DNA from: Blakeslea trispora
Taxonomy: Eukaryota; Mucoromycota; Mucoromycetes; Mucorales; Choanephoraceae
Direction: 5' to 3'
Assembly: GCA_025331445.1 (NCBI GenBank)
Contig: JAIWNE010000002.1
Location: 620,001-684,000, forward strand
Length of the DNA stretch: 64,000 nt
Position numbers and translations under genes: made by a program. This document shows positions 11,634-23,699 of the stretch, one piece after another. The notes under the pieces are model-generated. The model saw only the letters and a list, made by a program, of their open reading frames with translations. It was not told where the DNA came from and made no database searches. Position 1 is the stretch's first letter. Each line of letters starts with the position of its first letter.

Positions 11634-13103
11634 ATGCTAGAGTCTTATTCATCTCCTGACCAAGAAACACAGTTAGATAGGTTAATGCGTTGTCAGAAAT
11701 GTCTCTCTTATTTCAAACAACCCACCACATTATCTTGCGGATTCACTCTGTGTTCCGGATGTCTTCCTTCCTCCGAACCTTATCAGTGTCATTCATTTTC
11801 TTGCCTAAGAACACATCGTCATGACGATTACAAGCCCAATGTTCTACTAGAGAACATATCATTTCATTACCAGCAAAATCAATTCGAAATCATCAAAGGC
11901 CTCTTGGACTGCTCCATTTGTCTTTCACCTCTGACTGAGCCCATCACAACTCAATGTGGACATACCTTCTGTAAAGACTGTCTGATACGAACCATGACGG
12001 ATCTAAGCTGCAAGGCCTGTCCCTTCTGTCGTCAGCCTTTAACTCGAATTGGTAAAGTCAATCAGATCATCTCTGGTTGGTTAGACTATATTTACCACAA
12101 TCAATTCGCTCAATCACAAAAGGACTTGGATTCACTTGCTCCCATACGACACATTCCTATCCTTCAAGTCACCCAAAAAGTCACATTCCCTTCACAGCAT
12201 TGCATCATTCATATCACAAAAGACCCCAAGGGCCTCTTGAGACAGATTGAGGCTCGACCACATCAAAAACATCATATTATCTGTGTCTTTGCCAGATCAG
12301 ATAGCACATACCCAGCAGCCATCTACGACCATGCCGTAATGCTCCAGATTAACCATATTGAATATTCTCCAGACAATCGTCATTTTGTCATCCAAGCCAT
12401 GGGTGTATTTCGCTTGAGATTAGAGCAGTTTACATTAGATCAAGATGATTGTTATGTGGGCAATATTTACCGATTAGATGATACAAACGATATAGACGAT
12501 CTAGATATCTTATTGACACCCAAAAGCAATCCATGGCCATTACCAACCAGTCCTCCCCAACCCATGGTAAGCACCAGCAGTACGACCAGAAAACATTTAC
12601 CCAAGAAAGTTTCTACTCGGCCCCGCCCTTGTTCTATGCGGCTCTCTAGTTCCGCGCCCAACACAGCTCGCTTCTCAGTAGCTGAAAACAACACGCCTGG
12701 TTCTGCAAACAGAAGAGTGTGGGCAGCAGGCTTACTGATCCCTTATGGTGGTCCTATCTCTCTTAATTCAACTGATTATGATAAAAGGCAGTCTATTCTG
12801 AATGGAACTATCATACCTAATCTTATCACATCCAAGTTAAATACGCATCTGCTGACAGAAAACGATCTATTTGAACAAGAGCTACATCCCCGCATCACTC
12901 AGTTCTTGAATACAATGTCGGATCGTGCGCGTTCTATGCAGTACGACTGGTATCTTCAGCAGTCTGATCGCACAGCGCTTGTTTGGTGGATCGCCAATAT
13001 ATTGCCCCTTCAACAGGAAGAAAAAATTCATGTGCTATGCATTCAATCGCTAAAAGAACGTATCACTACTCTGATTAATTTCATTGACCATTTGTCACGA
13101 TAA
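11634..13103 (+). CDS. RING finger plus Lon N-terminal (LON-N) domain protein, LONRF-like
   Basis: Intronless, 489 aa. An N-terminal degenerate RING-like Cys cluster (CQKCLSYFKQPTTLSCGFTL, then CSGCL) is followed at about residues 92-140 by a canonical C3HC4 RING: CSICLSPLTEPITTQCGHTF, CKDC, then CKACPFCRQPL. A LON substrate-binding domain follows (about 170-290: IRHIPILQVTQKVTFPSQ, VFARSD, GVFRLRLEQF). It is interrupted by a Ser/Thr/Pro-rich low-complexity stretch at about 300-355 before the C-terminal helical part of the LON-N domain. This order matches the LONRF family, predicted RING-type E3 ubiquitin ligases. The start MLESYSSPDQE is the first ATG of the frame. No protease domain, so not a Lon protease. 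Confidence 0.85.
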   Translation: MLESYSSPDQETQLDRLMRCQKCLSYFKQPTTLSCGFTLCSGCLPSSEPYQCHSFSCLRTHRHDDYKPNVLLENISFHYQQNQFEIIKGLLDCSICLSPLTEPITTQCGHTFCKDCLIRTMTDLSCKACPFCRQPLTRIGKVNQIISGWLDYIYHNQFAQSQKDLDSLAPIRHIPILQVTQKVTFPSQHCIIHITKDPKGLLRQIEARPHQKHHIICVFARSDSTYPAAIYDHAVMLQINHIEYSPDNRHFVIQAMGVFRLRLEQFTLDQDDCYVGNIYRLDDTNDIDDLDILLTPKSNPWPLPTSPPQPMVSTSSTTRKHLPKKVSTRPRPCSMRLSSSAPNTARFSVAENNTPGSANRRVWAAGLLIPYGGPISLNSTDYDKRQSILNGTIIPNLITSKLNTHLLTENDLFEQELHPRITQFLNTMSDRARSMQYDWYLQQSDRTALVWWIANILPLQQEEKIHVLCIQSLKERITTLINFIDHLSR

Positions 13104-13248
13104 CCTCACTCCTTTTGTTCTCTTTTTTTACCTCCTTCTCTCTCTCTTTTTTTCACTCATTTATTGATACCTTTCCTTCTTGTATTTTATGACTTTTTTT
13201 TTTTTTTTTTTTTGCATTCCTTTCTTTGTTTTATTTGATTTTGTTTAT

Positions 13249-13249
<1 letters not shown>

Positions 13250-13287
<38 letters not shown>

Positions 13288-13300
13288 TATATATATATAT
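13250..13300. repeat. (CA)n then (TA)n microsatellite
   Basis: About 16 CA dinucleotides followed by a short TA run, read directly. Confidence 0.9.
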
Positions 13301-14873
13301 GAACAATACAATAAGCTATGATTCCTTACGATAGTTAGTTTAATCGCGATTTCATAAAATTTATCACCAGTTCCTTGTAACATGCAGATTTATAAAACGA
13401 GTCATTTGTTGCCTTGAGTGTATCAGTTTATTTTCCTTTTTGAGGCAAATCCTGTCAAATCGTATTTTTATTCGAGTAACCATTCCTAACATGCCCCCCC
13501 ATCTTTCTCTTTTTTTTATGATACATTGACCTTTTTTTTTTTCTCTCGCTCTGTATCTGATCTTACTTGTTCTATCTCAGACATTTCCTGTTTCACATGT
13601 CCCGAAAAATAAAAATCCAAGCCAGCCCGAAGAGAAGGTTAGAACTTTAATTGCCTCGAAATAGACCATAGCTGCTCTTATCAAATAAGTATGATTCCGT
13701 TATTCAACAAAAAAGTAACAAAGCATGCTGGCTTTCGGAACGAGTGAAGGGAGAGGATGATACTATTAAGCCTCTATTTCCTTATATTTTAAAATCGATC
13801 ATTTATAGGTTTGGTTTTAAACTACCTTTTTTTTTTTTAGCGTTTCTTGAAAAGAAATCATTGACCAATTTTGCAAATTAGGAAAGTTTAGAATCAACAT
13901 GGTTACTTGAAGGCAATAAAGCTTCTTGGAATTAAAGTCAGTACACCGCACCATTGGTCCAAAAAGAAAAAAAAAAGAAAATGCTTTCGAGTAAACGAAA
14001 CAGAAAAAAATTCAAAAGGTTTATACAAATGAAGGAAAGACTGGTTTTGTATAAAATAAAAAAGTCTTTATTCTTTGAAACAAAAGAACTTTTTGCTGCA
14101 AGAATCAGATTTCTGTTGTTTATCATAGCGAACAGCAAAACACTGAGGATTTGAGCAGCTTAATTTCCCTTGCATTGCAATGTAACGATTCGATGAAAGT
14201 AACATAAACGGAGTTATGAGATAAAATGCCCTTTTTTTTTTTGTTAGAGTGATCGCGTGGTGGTAGCTAGCTAATACAACGACGATCATAACCAATAACC
14301 TTAATTGCTGTCCCCCCCTTTTTTTTTCATTTGCTATCAGTTGCCATCACAACTTTATTCTGGATAAAACAGGTCATAGTTTGATGTCATTCTTCAATGA
14401 GTGGATCAATTCCTTTAAAGTCCTGATTGATTAGAATTGACAGGCGCTTTTCATACAAAGTGTTGTGTAGTATGAGGGACGTTCATTCTTTGTAGGCTTA
14501 TTTTTTTCATGTAGTGTCTCCTCATCATATCAAAGAAAAAAAAAGGGCACGCAGTTATTTTGGTTTTAACTTTTTGCATCTTGAATGAACTTGTACTAAA
14601 AAAAAAATTACAGCCAAAAAAATGTCATTATTAAGCAAGCTAAAAGGTGATTTAAAACAACTACAAATACAGCTTGTCTGAGCTTTTTATCAATGGACTT
14701 TTGTCTATACAGCATCGTACAATAGTATCTAGCCGATTACTTTGTGTGGCAAGCAAGGCCACCCAAAGATAACCTCAGTTTAGAAGTCAGTGGAATTTAG
14801 ATACGCCTATATCATAAAGTTAAAGGCGTGCTAGATTGCTTGCTATTGCATAGAAACAATTTCTAAAGTTCTT

Positions 14874-15071
14874 TCGAATGTCATCTTTTAAGCTTACCTG
14901 ACTTGTTGGACAAGTATCACTGCAAATTAAAGAGGAGTTTGGCTGTCACAATCAAAAATACAGGAGAGTGAATGTCGGCATGAAATAGCATGGCATCTCT
15001 TAGTGTGTTTACTTCTCAACGCCCTCTAATTTACTGATCCTATTGGTTATCACATGTTTTTTTCTTTTTAC
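14874..15071 (+). repeat. 198-bp direct repeat, copy 1
   Basis: Near-identical (about 95% by eye) to 21923-22122 in the same orientation. It begins at TCGAATG and ends in a poly-T/C stretch just after GGTTATCACATG. In copy 2 an ORF starts 12 bp after the repeat; copy 1 has no ORF behind it. Confidence 0.88.
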
Positions 15072-15404
15072 TGATAGATAAGTGAATGGAGAGATGCCAG
15101 GCTCTGATTGGATGACTGGCTTTTTTTTTCAGTGTGTATTTGAAGTAAATAGAACGTAATGATCATTTTCTCCCTCTTTTTTTCCTCTCTCTCTTTATCA
15201 AAGTCAAATCAACTACATCTTGAAACTTTGTCACCCAGACAACCTCAAAGGCAAGTAACAAAATACTCTTCTTTGATAATGCTGTTATCTAATTTGCTTT
15301 GTCGTGTATAGCCTAAAAATCTGCAATCTACGCAAGTCTATTATTGCACCAAGAGCAAAAAACGTTATCTACAAAACAAGAAGAAAATACGCGTGCCTTT
15401 CCAT

Positions 15405-15483
15405 CTACAAAACTACAAAACTACAAAACTACAAAACTACAAAACTACAAAACTACAAAACTACAAAACTACAAAACTACAAA
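15405..15483 (+). repeat. 8-bp tandem repeat (CTACAAAA), about 10 units
   Basis: Almost perfect 8-bp periodicity. Because 8 is not a multiple of 3, it gives three overlapping shadow ORFs, all with QNYKTTKL-type repeats; none is believable as a gene. Confidence 0.93.
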
Positions 15484-15738
15484 TGCTTTCAAGCTCTACA
15501 AATCCTTTTTACGCGTTCTCTCTGCCTCTCTCTGCTCTCTATTCTTCTCTTGGTGCTTCTGCCTCTACTTCAAACTTGAAGGGGGGTAAGGACAAAGACT
15601 GATGCTGCCTTTCCTGATCCTATATAAAGTGGCTTACGACCGGAATCTAGTCCATTTTCGCGAACGACCCTCGTTTTCTAGTATTGGGACTGAAGTCGGA
15701 ATGACTGAGGGCAATTACGCCGCCTGATCTGTTAACAC

Positions 15739-16294
15739 TATGAGCGTGTCCTGTAGGGATCTGGGCAGAGGAAGCGGGTACAGACATACTTGTACTATTC
15801 CTCGTTAGTTGACTGGTATGGGGTTGCTAAGGATTTGGGATAGTGCGAACAGAACTGAGTCTTCTTTGGCTTATTCAAAAAAGTAAGTCAAGGAAGGCTT
15901 ACCCTCTGCGTTCTTACTTTTTCTTGTCTTGCTTTGTTGTTGGAGGTGACTCTATTACTAAACAACTCAAGACTTGCCTTTGCTGATGCCTTTACTGATG
16001 CCTTTACTGATGCCTTGCTGGGTCCCTGCTTCTGTCTCTATTTCTGTCTCTATTTCTGCTTCCATCTCTGCTTCCAACTGTGCCTATCCAAATGTGCCTA
16101 TCCAAATGTGCCTATCCAACTGTATCTTGACAGTATTTACCGCATCTGAACCACCATATACCTTCTCAGATTGCTTTAAGAAGAGTTTTTTATTGTGTTT
16201 AACACTTTTTCTCTTCACCTAAATAAAAAGTCTATTTTCTATCTTGTTCCACAATAATACTTACAGACATCACTAGTCTCTATAACTGTCTTTA
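15739..16294 (+). repeat. 556-bp inverted repeat, left arm
   Basis: Base-for-base reverse complement of 23989-24544 as far as I can read. The arm contains internal tandem repeats: a 12-bp unit (about 15983-16017, CTGATGCCTTTA type), a 12-bp CTGTCTCTATTT duplication, and a 15-bp unit (GTGCCTATCCAAAT type, about 16080-16115). A hydrophobic low-complexity frame runs through it, but its repeats explain that frame. The left boundary is sharp (TATGAGCG). On the inner side, identity stops abruptly at 16294 and drops to diverged homology. Confidence 0.93.
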
Positions 16295-16580
16295 CTTTTG
16301 CTTGAGTTTCTGTCTTTCTCTTTCGCTTTCGCTTTCTTTGAGTCTACCTTGTCACTCTGGTCAAAGTGGCAACTAAGCAAAAAAAAAGGCCTTTTCCTCA
16401 TGAGCTTCCCATCTCCGCTTTCCAAATAAAGAGATCTCAAGAGACACATTCCCTGTCTGCTTTTATTCCTCTTTCAGTCTACACATGTAAAGATAGACTG
16501 TTAGTCTGCATCTTGTACGATATTTACAGCCCAAGATGCTTGTTGTCAATCATTCATACTGTTTCATACTTTGCCAGTTA
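16295..16580 (+). repeat. diverged inner extension of the left inverted-repeat arm
   Basis: Still alignable, with many differences, to the reverse complement of about 23700-23988. Examples are CTCATGAGCTTCCC, TCTACACATG(T)AAGATAGAC and CATCTTGTAC blocks. Translations on the matching strands are similar (SAFIPLSVYTCKDRL versus FAFVPLSAYTCEDRP), so the ancestral copies may have been coding, but both are now broken. Confidence 0.7.
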
Positions 16581-17589
16581 CAAAATAATGAGAAATATTG
16601 TATTTGTAATGGTTTCGCCTGGTATGTTTGATTTGGCAAAGAAAAAAGCGACAGCATTTACCCTCAATGAAACAGATCTTGTCAACAAATTGAAGTGCTC
16701 TTTTGTTTCTTTTAAAGATTCAAAAATGAAAATCAATAAAATAACAAAATATGCTTCTTTTTCTTTTTCTTCCCTTCGATTCGGTAATTTGTTGAGGATA
16801 GCTTTTAAAGTTTCGTCTATATTCATTTTGGTGGTTTAAATGAGGACAGTCTCAAGACTGTAATGCGAATAGATCAAGCTGTAGGCAGTAACAGTACTTT
16901 GTTACAGTCTTTTGTATAGAGACGTGCGTGATGAAAAAGCCATTCATATTGAAATTTGTTCATTTGATAGATGCCAATGCAAACACTTTTCAGTACCCTT
17001 TTTTTTTTCAGATCAAGTTCTTTGACCAATCTTTCTTATTTTGACATTGTATCAGCATTGTATCTAGCTTTATCTATCCAACCAGCCAAACAAAGTCAGT
17101 GCATATCCATAAAGTTCACTACAACATTGATATCCGCAGTCCAGTTTGTTTACTCTCTCATGTCTAGCAAATGGGGGCTATCCAGACTGATTGCAAAGTC
17201 TGGCCTGCTCTATTCCAATCGATGCGAGTCAAGAGTGACACAAAATGGAAGAGGAACCAAGGATTTTAAACAGCGAACCCGATTCAAGAGATTTTGGATT
17301 TTTATTATTTTATTTCATTGTATTTATTGAAATTCATCGTTGTCAGTGCCGACTATTATCACCAACACTATCACTGTTGAAATATACCGAGATGCAAAGC
17401 AAGAACGCGTAGAACAACTGATTAGTGCCAAAAGAAAAGAGAGAGAGAAAAGAACCGGCAACTTGTATTGACAGACGCAGAGTGATTGAATGGAAAGAGA
17501 GCTATGCTTTTTATTGCATTTTGCTTCGTTTGGTTTATCGTTTAGACAGTGACTCGAAATAAAGGTACCTACAAGCATACTTTATATCT

Positions 17590-17593
17590 TGGC

Positions 17594-17632
<39 letters not shown>
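17590..17632 (+). repeat. (TTG)n trinucleotide microsatellite
   Basis: About 14 consecutive TGT/TTG units. It gives a polycysteine shadow frame that is not a gene. Confidence 0.9.
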
Positions 17633-17633
<1 letters not shown>

Positions 17634-18348
17634 CAATCACCAAGGTATCGGTTGCAATCTATTCCACGGCCCTTTTTCTTTCTTTCTTTCTTTCCTTTCT
17701 TCTTTTAGCCGGTGCAACATCTACCTTTAGCTGGTAAGCCTGAATGTTGATTGGAGGCTTAGACACGGAAGATAGACAGACTCTCAGTAACAGGAATAGC
17801 GTGTTTAGTCAGCAAGCATACAGCATCAGAGAGTTGAGGGTCAAGCTGCAGAATGAAGGATTGGATCGAGGTTGCTCGAGAAACAAGTGGAGAAAGAGCA
17901 GAGGAAAAAGAAGAAGACGAAAAAGAAAAAAGATAGAGATAGCCGGTACAACGAGCGATACAGTATCCTGTTGTATTGCATTGCACGATGGAGAAAGAGA
18001 GGAAGAGGAAGTTGATAGATGGTCCAAAGGATGGTCTAAAGGATGGCCGTATCATCTCAGTATAAAATTATCTGCCAATTCGTCGATGATCAACATAGCG
18101 CCACAGTATAGCACATTCAATCATATGCTCTTGGCTTGTATTGAACTCTGCCTGCGTTACCCTGTATCTATGTACAATTATCTATCAAATGCGGTGGAGG
18201 AGAAAGACGAGGATCAGAAACAGCGTGGCAAATATAGCAGTGTGAGGAGTATATGAGGAACATTTGAGGAAGATGTAGCACAGCCAAGTGATGAGGAAGG
18301 CTTTTGTTCAAGTAGTTTGACAGCATGTGATTGCAGCCCTGGTGAATA

Positions 18349-18437
18349 TGCCGGATACGGATACGGATATGGATATGGATACAGATACAGATACGGATAC
18401 AGATACGGATACAGATACGGATACAGATACGGATACA
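18349..18437 (+). repeat. hexamer tandem repeat (GGATAC/AGATAC)
   Basis: About 15 hexamers, mixing GGATAC, GGATAT and AGATAC; the right part alternates as a 12-bp GGATACAGATAC unit. Read directly. Confidence 0.9.
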
Positions 18438-18661
18438 ATTCCGTGATCAAATGTACTGATGAGAGCAACAAAGGGCTATCATAGTATTGTACATGTTGCA
18501 ATGAGTACAGATTAATCTGAGTCTATGGGAGGGGACGAAAGAGCATGTAAAGCAGATATGACATACTTTGATTCAACCATTCTTGCCTATCCGAAATAGT
18601 ACAATGAATGTATCACGTGGAGAAACATGTAAAGCAATGAAAGGTCCATCTTCCTTCTGTG

Positions 18662-18731
18662 AGAGTGAGTGAGTGAGTGAGTGAGTGAGTGAGTGAGTGA
18701 GTGAGTGAGTGAGTGAGTGAGTGAGTGAGTA
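18662..18731 (+). repeat. (GAGT)n tetranucleotide microsatellite
   Basis: About 17 GAGT units with hardly any interruption. Confidence 0.92.
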
Positions 18732-19349
18732 AGAGTAAATGAGAGGTTCACTATCAATCATCGTCACACCCTCTTTACTATGTTGTTTAAGCATCTTACT
18801 GACCATAATGCAATTACTGAGAGAGAAAAAGGACTGTGAGTAGCACATACTATCAAGTAAGAAGAATAAGCCTTGACTATGCAAACATGTATGAGATCAG
18901 TAGAGTGCTTCTCAAACAAAAGCACACCTTGTTAAAGCACTATTATATGAGAGAGATAAAGGGCTGGAAATATATGCATGAATCTTGAGGATGAATCATG
19001 AAGCAATTGATAAGCATAATAGAGTGTGTAGAGGATGTTCTTCATTCCATCCAAGTCAGGTAGAGATTAGGTTTGATCAAGCAGTAGATTTAGACAGGTT
19101 GATCGCATAAGAGTAACAGTAATCGAGCAACCTAGTGTCAGTCAGTAGAATGCTTATTGAATGTAGGCACAATTTACTGAATTGATTGAACTTTTATTCA
19201 TTCAACAAAATTAAGTGATCAAGAAATGCATCTTTAGCGAGCAAAAAGAAAAAGTTAAAAAAGTAAAAAAAAAAAAAGAAAAGTAAGATTTTATAACAAG
19301 TATTTATTTATTGGATTTATAACAACATAATGTTAGAAGTCTATTAGCC

Positions 19350-20150
19350 AGTTTGTTACAACTGTTTCCAAGGGTAACCAATCGTGGAGGTTGACTTCAA
19401 TCTACCCTCTTCTCTAGCTCACGGTGCGAGATACCGCCTGAGTGACCTCGTAAGGTAAAACAGGGGAAGACCATACCAACGTCCTACTGAGGATCCCTAG
19501 GGGTTGACGACAAGCAATGAGAGCAAAGGTAACCAATACCCTCAAAGTGTCGCATATGTCAAAGACTCGAAAGGAAAAAGAGTGTCATATTTCGTATGAA
19601 GAAAACATAACTTGTATGCTAGGGGTACCCTCCCCGCTCTTCATCTTCCATAAGCACTCCCCGAATTGCTTCTAATATCCACGTCTGAACCTGCCTAGTA
19701 AAGAACCATAGCTCAAAGAACCACAGCTCTCACTTGACTAGGGTAGCCAGCATACGTCCAGGCATCACCCTCCTCTCTCCCTCTATCTCTCTCTAACGAA
19801 AAAGAAAGAAAGAAAGAAAAAAAGTGAAGCTGTCACATCCTGAGTGAGAGTATCCTCCCCTTTAACTCCAACTCCTAGCTCTCTTATTCTCTACTGCTCC
19901 CTCACTGAAGGGGACTAAAAAGCAAAAGAATAGTCATGCGAGAAGGGAGAAAGAGATCAGCAAAAGAGAAAGTCCAACACTGCTACGAAATCAGGAGGGC
20001 ACCCTTTCAAACATAACAGCAGCCAACGCGTCTATCGAAAAGATGTCATTCACACCGGTCTCTCTTGCAACTGTGCATTACTGAAGAAACAGTAACGAGC
20101 TGCCTCAGTCTGTGCGATAGCAAGAATCACCTTGCCCTTGAAGAGAAAAA
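19350..20150. other. compositionally distinct block, possible old LTR or inserted element
   Basis: An ~800-bp segment with visibly higher G+C than the flanks, lacking open frames. It starts near TGTTACAACTGTTTCC (about 19354) and ends near GAAACAGTAACG (about 20085-20096), a weak inverted pairing reminiscent of LTR ends. No second copy is present in the window, so the identity is unproven. Confidence 0.25.
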
Positions 20151-20707
20151 AAAGAAAAATATGGCGAATTTTTTTTTCCTCTATATGAAAATTGCCTTCT
20201 CCTCCCTATTTTCTCAAAACCAATCATAATGATAAGCACAATGATGACGTAGCACATCACTCAACATGTATTGTTGGCTTCTTTCTTTCTTTCTTTCTTT
20301 CTCTCTCTCTCTTTCTTTGTATAGCTGATACAATAGAGAGTAAAGGGGAATTGACAATATGAAGGAGCTTGCTTTATTATGCAGCTAATGACTTTGGATA
20401 TAGAACTCCTCTACAATTGCAGTAACACATAGCCAACACCGAAATCATGAAATTATGCGGAGCAAGAAAGGAAAAGAAAAGAAAAAAAAGGTACTTCTAG
20501 CCGAGACCTCGTTATTTTCAAAAAGAATCAAAGCATAGTTGGAACGAACAACACAAGACAAGCCAAGTTAGCCAGTCATGCTTGTCACTACAGTAACTGA
20601 GTATTTTTGAGAAGACACACTCAATTTCAAAGTATTGATTGGTGGCTTATCCGCCAAATCTAAAACATCAAATAAATGCTGATACCCCTTTGAGCCAGTT
20701 GTTAGGA

Positions 20708-20966
<259 letters not shown>

Positions 20967-21922
20967 ATCAGTGCTGGATAATAACATTTGAATGAAAGGG
21001 CTACATCTCGTTTGATTTACTCTGAGAAAAAAGAAAGAGAGATGAATTGTTGTCTCCAATGAAGATCTGGATCCAAGCACTGTGTAACTTTGTTTTCTTG
21101 TTCTTTTTTTTTATGTTTGGGCTCTGAGATAGCTGTCAAGATGGTTTTTTCTCTTGAGAGAAAGACATATGCTGTACCTTTGGAATTAGAAGCATCAAAG
21201 ATTTGCTTGTCTGATTGTGAGGATTAGCTGTGTTTGATTTACAGGGTTGAGATACCATTGTTGTATACTAGTGTTCCCTTTATATTGACATTCTGCACTA
21301 TAAGCAACGATTTATAGAAATGCTGTATATCCCTATTAGAGAGGCTGTTATGTGGTATTTATTTCTGGTTATTATTGTTATCAATATGAACTTTCCAATA
21401 TGCTTGTATTTCTGATTTTAAAGTGTATTTTGTTTGGCTCCCAAAATATCAGAATTCTGTCTCATTGTCTTCATTTGGCTGTCAAGCATGCTTTAAGCAA
21501 GTTATACATGGCATTAGAGTCAAAGACTTTTTTAAGACTCAATCCTCACACAAAGAACAGAATTTGATTGTCTCAATCATTGATTTCCTTTTTATTTTGT
21601 TTTGTTTTGTTTTCACATATTCCTCAGAAAAAGAGCAAAAGAAAACATACATGCAAGCCCAAGCTAATGAAGTTACAGGATATAACTTACATAGTACCGA
21701 TTACTGGTACTTTGCATTTAACGGTCTCTACTGCCTACCATTAAAGGAACGAACGGCTTCATCTCAGTTTTCAGTGCTAGGAAGTTATGCTTGATAGCTT
21801 CTGTGGAATTATATATATCTATATATAGCCTTTTCAACCCAGATGAGTACAAATGAAACTGCTTGTTATTCTTTTGTTTAGATGACAGCAATACTTGCTC
21901 ATTCTTCACTCTTCTTCTTTTC

Positions 21923-22122
21923 TCGAATGCCATCTTTTAGGCTTATCTGACTTGTTGGACAAGTATCACTGTAAATTAAAGAGGAGTTTGGCTGTCACAA
22001 TTAAAAAATACAGGAGAGTGAATGTCGGCATGAAATAGCATGGCATCTCTTAGTTTGTTTACTTCTCAACGCCCTCTAATTTACTGATCCTATTGGTTAT
22101 CACATGTTTTTTTTCTTTTTAC
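21923..22122 (+). repeat. 198-bp direct repeat, copy 2
   Basis: Matches 14874-15071. It ends in TTTTTACAG, 11 bp before the ATG of the decayed ORF at 22134, so it looks like the 5' region or leader of that element gene. Confidence 0.88.
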
Positions 22123-22133
22123 AGTTATTTAAA

Positions 22134-23110
22134 ATGAAAAAACTTCAAGATATCTTTGCTGACGATGATGATTTTATGGAGCCTTATCCTGCTGTTTTGA
22201 GAACCAAATTTGCAGTTATAAGCAACAAAACAAACCAAGCCAGTCGAGTCAGATAGTGATTATACGTTTATTGAGGGTGGAATTCGTCTGCCTGTCACTG
22301 CTAATATGAAATTCCACCATCTTGATGCACTTACGGATATCCTCTATGATTGGGTTCGTAAAGAACACATGGCTCTTATTCGATCAAAGTATGAACATGA
22401 TAAAAGACTATACCTCACTTTCAAATACAGCAATAGATATTCATCAAACAAACCCAAGCATCTTAAATAAATAATAATAAAAAAGAAGAAGAAGAAGGTA
22501 TGGTCATAAGTTAAGCTTTTGACAGTTTCATCATAAAGCGCATAATATTAAAAACTTTCTCTACAATTGGATGCTGGAAAAAGTAGACGATAAAGTATAC
22601 ATCTTGGTAGAAACAGAGAATGAAGTTGTGATAACATTCGAGCATGAATGCACTAGCTGACTCAGTTAGAAGTCCACTTCTTTATGAGCATGAACATACA
22701 AAAACCGATATCCTGGTTTACAAGTGGAAAGAAATAACCTCCTCCCCTCCTTCCCTCCGTCTTCAATGACTTTTATCTTATTGCAGCTAAATCCTGACCG
22801 CCTTCAATCTTAGACTCCATGACAAAGCCAACAAATTGGCTCATCGTATTTCAGAGCTCTAAAGAAACATCACAGAGACCCTTTTCTTGATTTATTTTTT
22901 GTGCTTGCAAATCTAGATGGGTCAATCAATCATCGCTTTGTCTGATGAGCAAATCACTGACTTACTATATGATGCTTTCAAATGCCAAAGTAATGTTATA
23001 CATAATGTTGAGGATCTCAACCTCACAACAGGAAAATTTTGGAGAGCACAACTTTTCAGCAATCAAGAAAAGTTCCAGACTAGATTTTTCGTTGTACTAT
23101 AAAATGAACA
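22134..23110 (+). pseudogene. decayed ORF, probably from a mobile element
   Basis: Starts MKKLQDIFADDDDFMEPYPA in frame 1. A one-base shift at about 22220-22245 moves the frame to DSDYTFIEGGIRLPVTANMK and WVRKEHMALIRSKYEHDKRL, ending at a stop at 22468-22470. Further protein-like fragments follow, broken by stops: KNFLYNWMLEKVDDKVYILV with ETENEVVITFEHEC (about 22550-22655), and RALKKHHRDPFLDLFFVLAN (about 22855-22915). The style resembles the N-terminal parts of transposase-type genes that are abundant in mucoralean genomes, but no catalytic motif is visible. The family is unassigned. Confidence 0.45.
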
Positions 23111-23699
23111 ACAAAAGAATGATAAAGACAAAGAACAGTACAGACATCATAACTAAGCCTAAACAAAAGAGAGAAAACTGACAGACAAACAAAATACCAA
23201 AAAAGAAAAAAAGGCTAATAGGTCAGTTTAAGACAAGCAGCGACATTTATTAGCATGAATGTCGTTTTGAAAGTCAAGCTCTTCTTGAACAAAAGAGAAG
23301 CTTGACATGTTATTAAGGTAAATCAAGATCTAATGCGTTCCTTTAAATAAGTCAATAAAGCTTGTTAAGACAACCTTCATGTACGATCAGCATATTCAAC
23401 ACATGCTCACAACAATCAGGCTTAAATCAATTTGTTGTTATGCAAAATAGTTTACCAAACAAAGAGGAATACAGTATAAGCCAAAAGTGAACTCAATATC
23501 CCTTTCTTAAAGCTTAAAGTTCAAAGCAGACACATGAAAATGTCGATCTTTTTATTAGGTTTTTCTGAGACAATGAGACTTACTTCAGGTGTAACAGTAG
23601 TTACTTTCTGATTACTATGCGATATGAATTAAGGATTGTGATCGAAATCTGTTGTAAATATTTAATGGGGCCATTCAGTACAGAGCTTGATTAAGATGG
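23111..23699. other. intergenic interior of the island
   Basis: AT-rich sequence with no open frame, repeat or RNA gene that I can support. Confidence 0.5.

Larger units (their letters stand above)
13104..15738. other. intergenic/repeat region left of the inverted-repeat island
   Basis: Contains a (CA)n/(TA)n microsatellite at about 13250-13300, numerous poly-T runs and no convincing coding sequence. It also holds one copy of a 198-bp direct repeat (14874-15071) and an 8-bp tandem array (15405-15483), both listed separately. A TATATAAA-like box lies at about 15620-15627 in a short block that is less AT-rich (15600-15740). Confidence 0.55.

Noticed and set aside
15974..16222. 82-codon frame with MPLLMPLL repeats, identical copy on the other arm
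   Set aside because: The sequence is tandem DNA repeats in the inverted-repeat arm; its duplication follows from the repeat, and no domain or second frame signal supports a protein.
17549..17737. Polycysteine ORF
   Set aside because: Produced by the (TTG)n microsatellite; no flanking coding evidence.
18349..18437. GGATAC/AGATAC hexamers as possible interstitial telomere
   Set aside because: Unit does not match TTAGGG-type fungal telomere repeats, and the position is internal.
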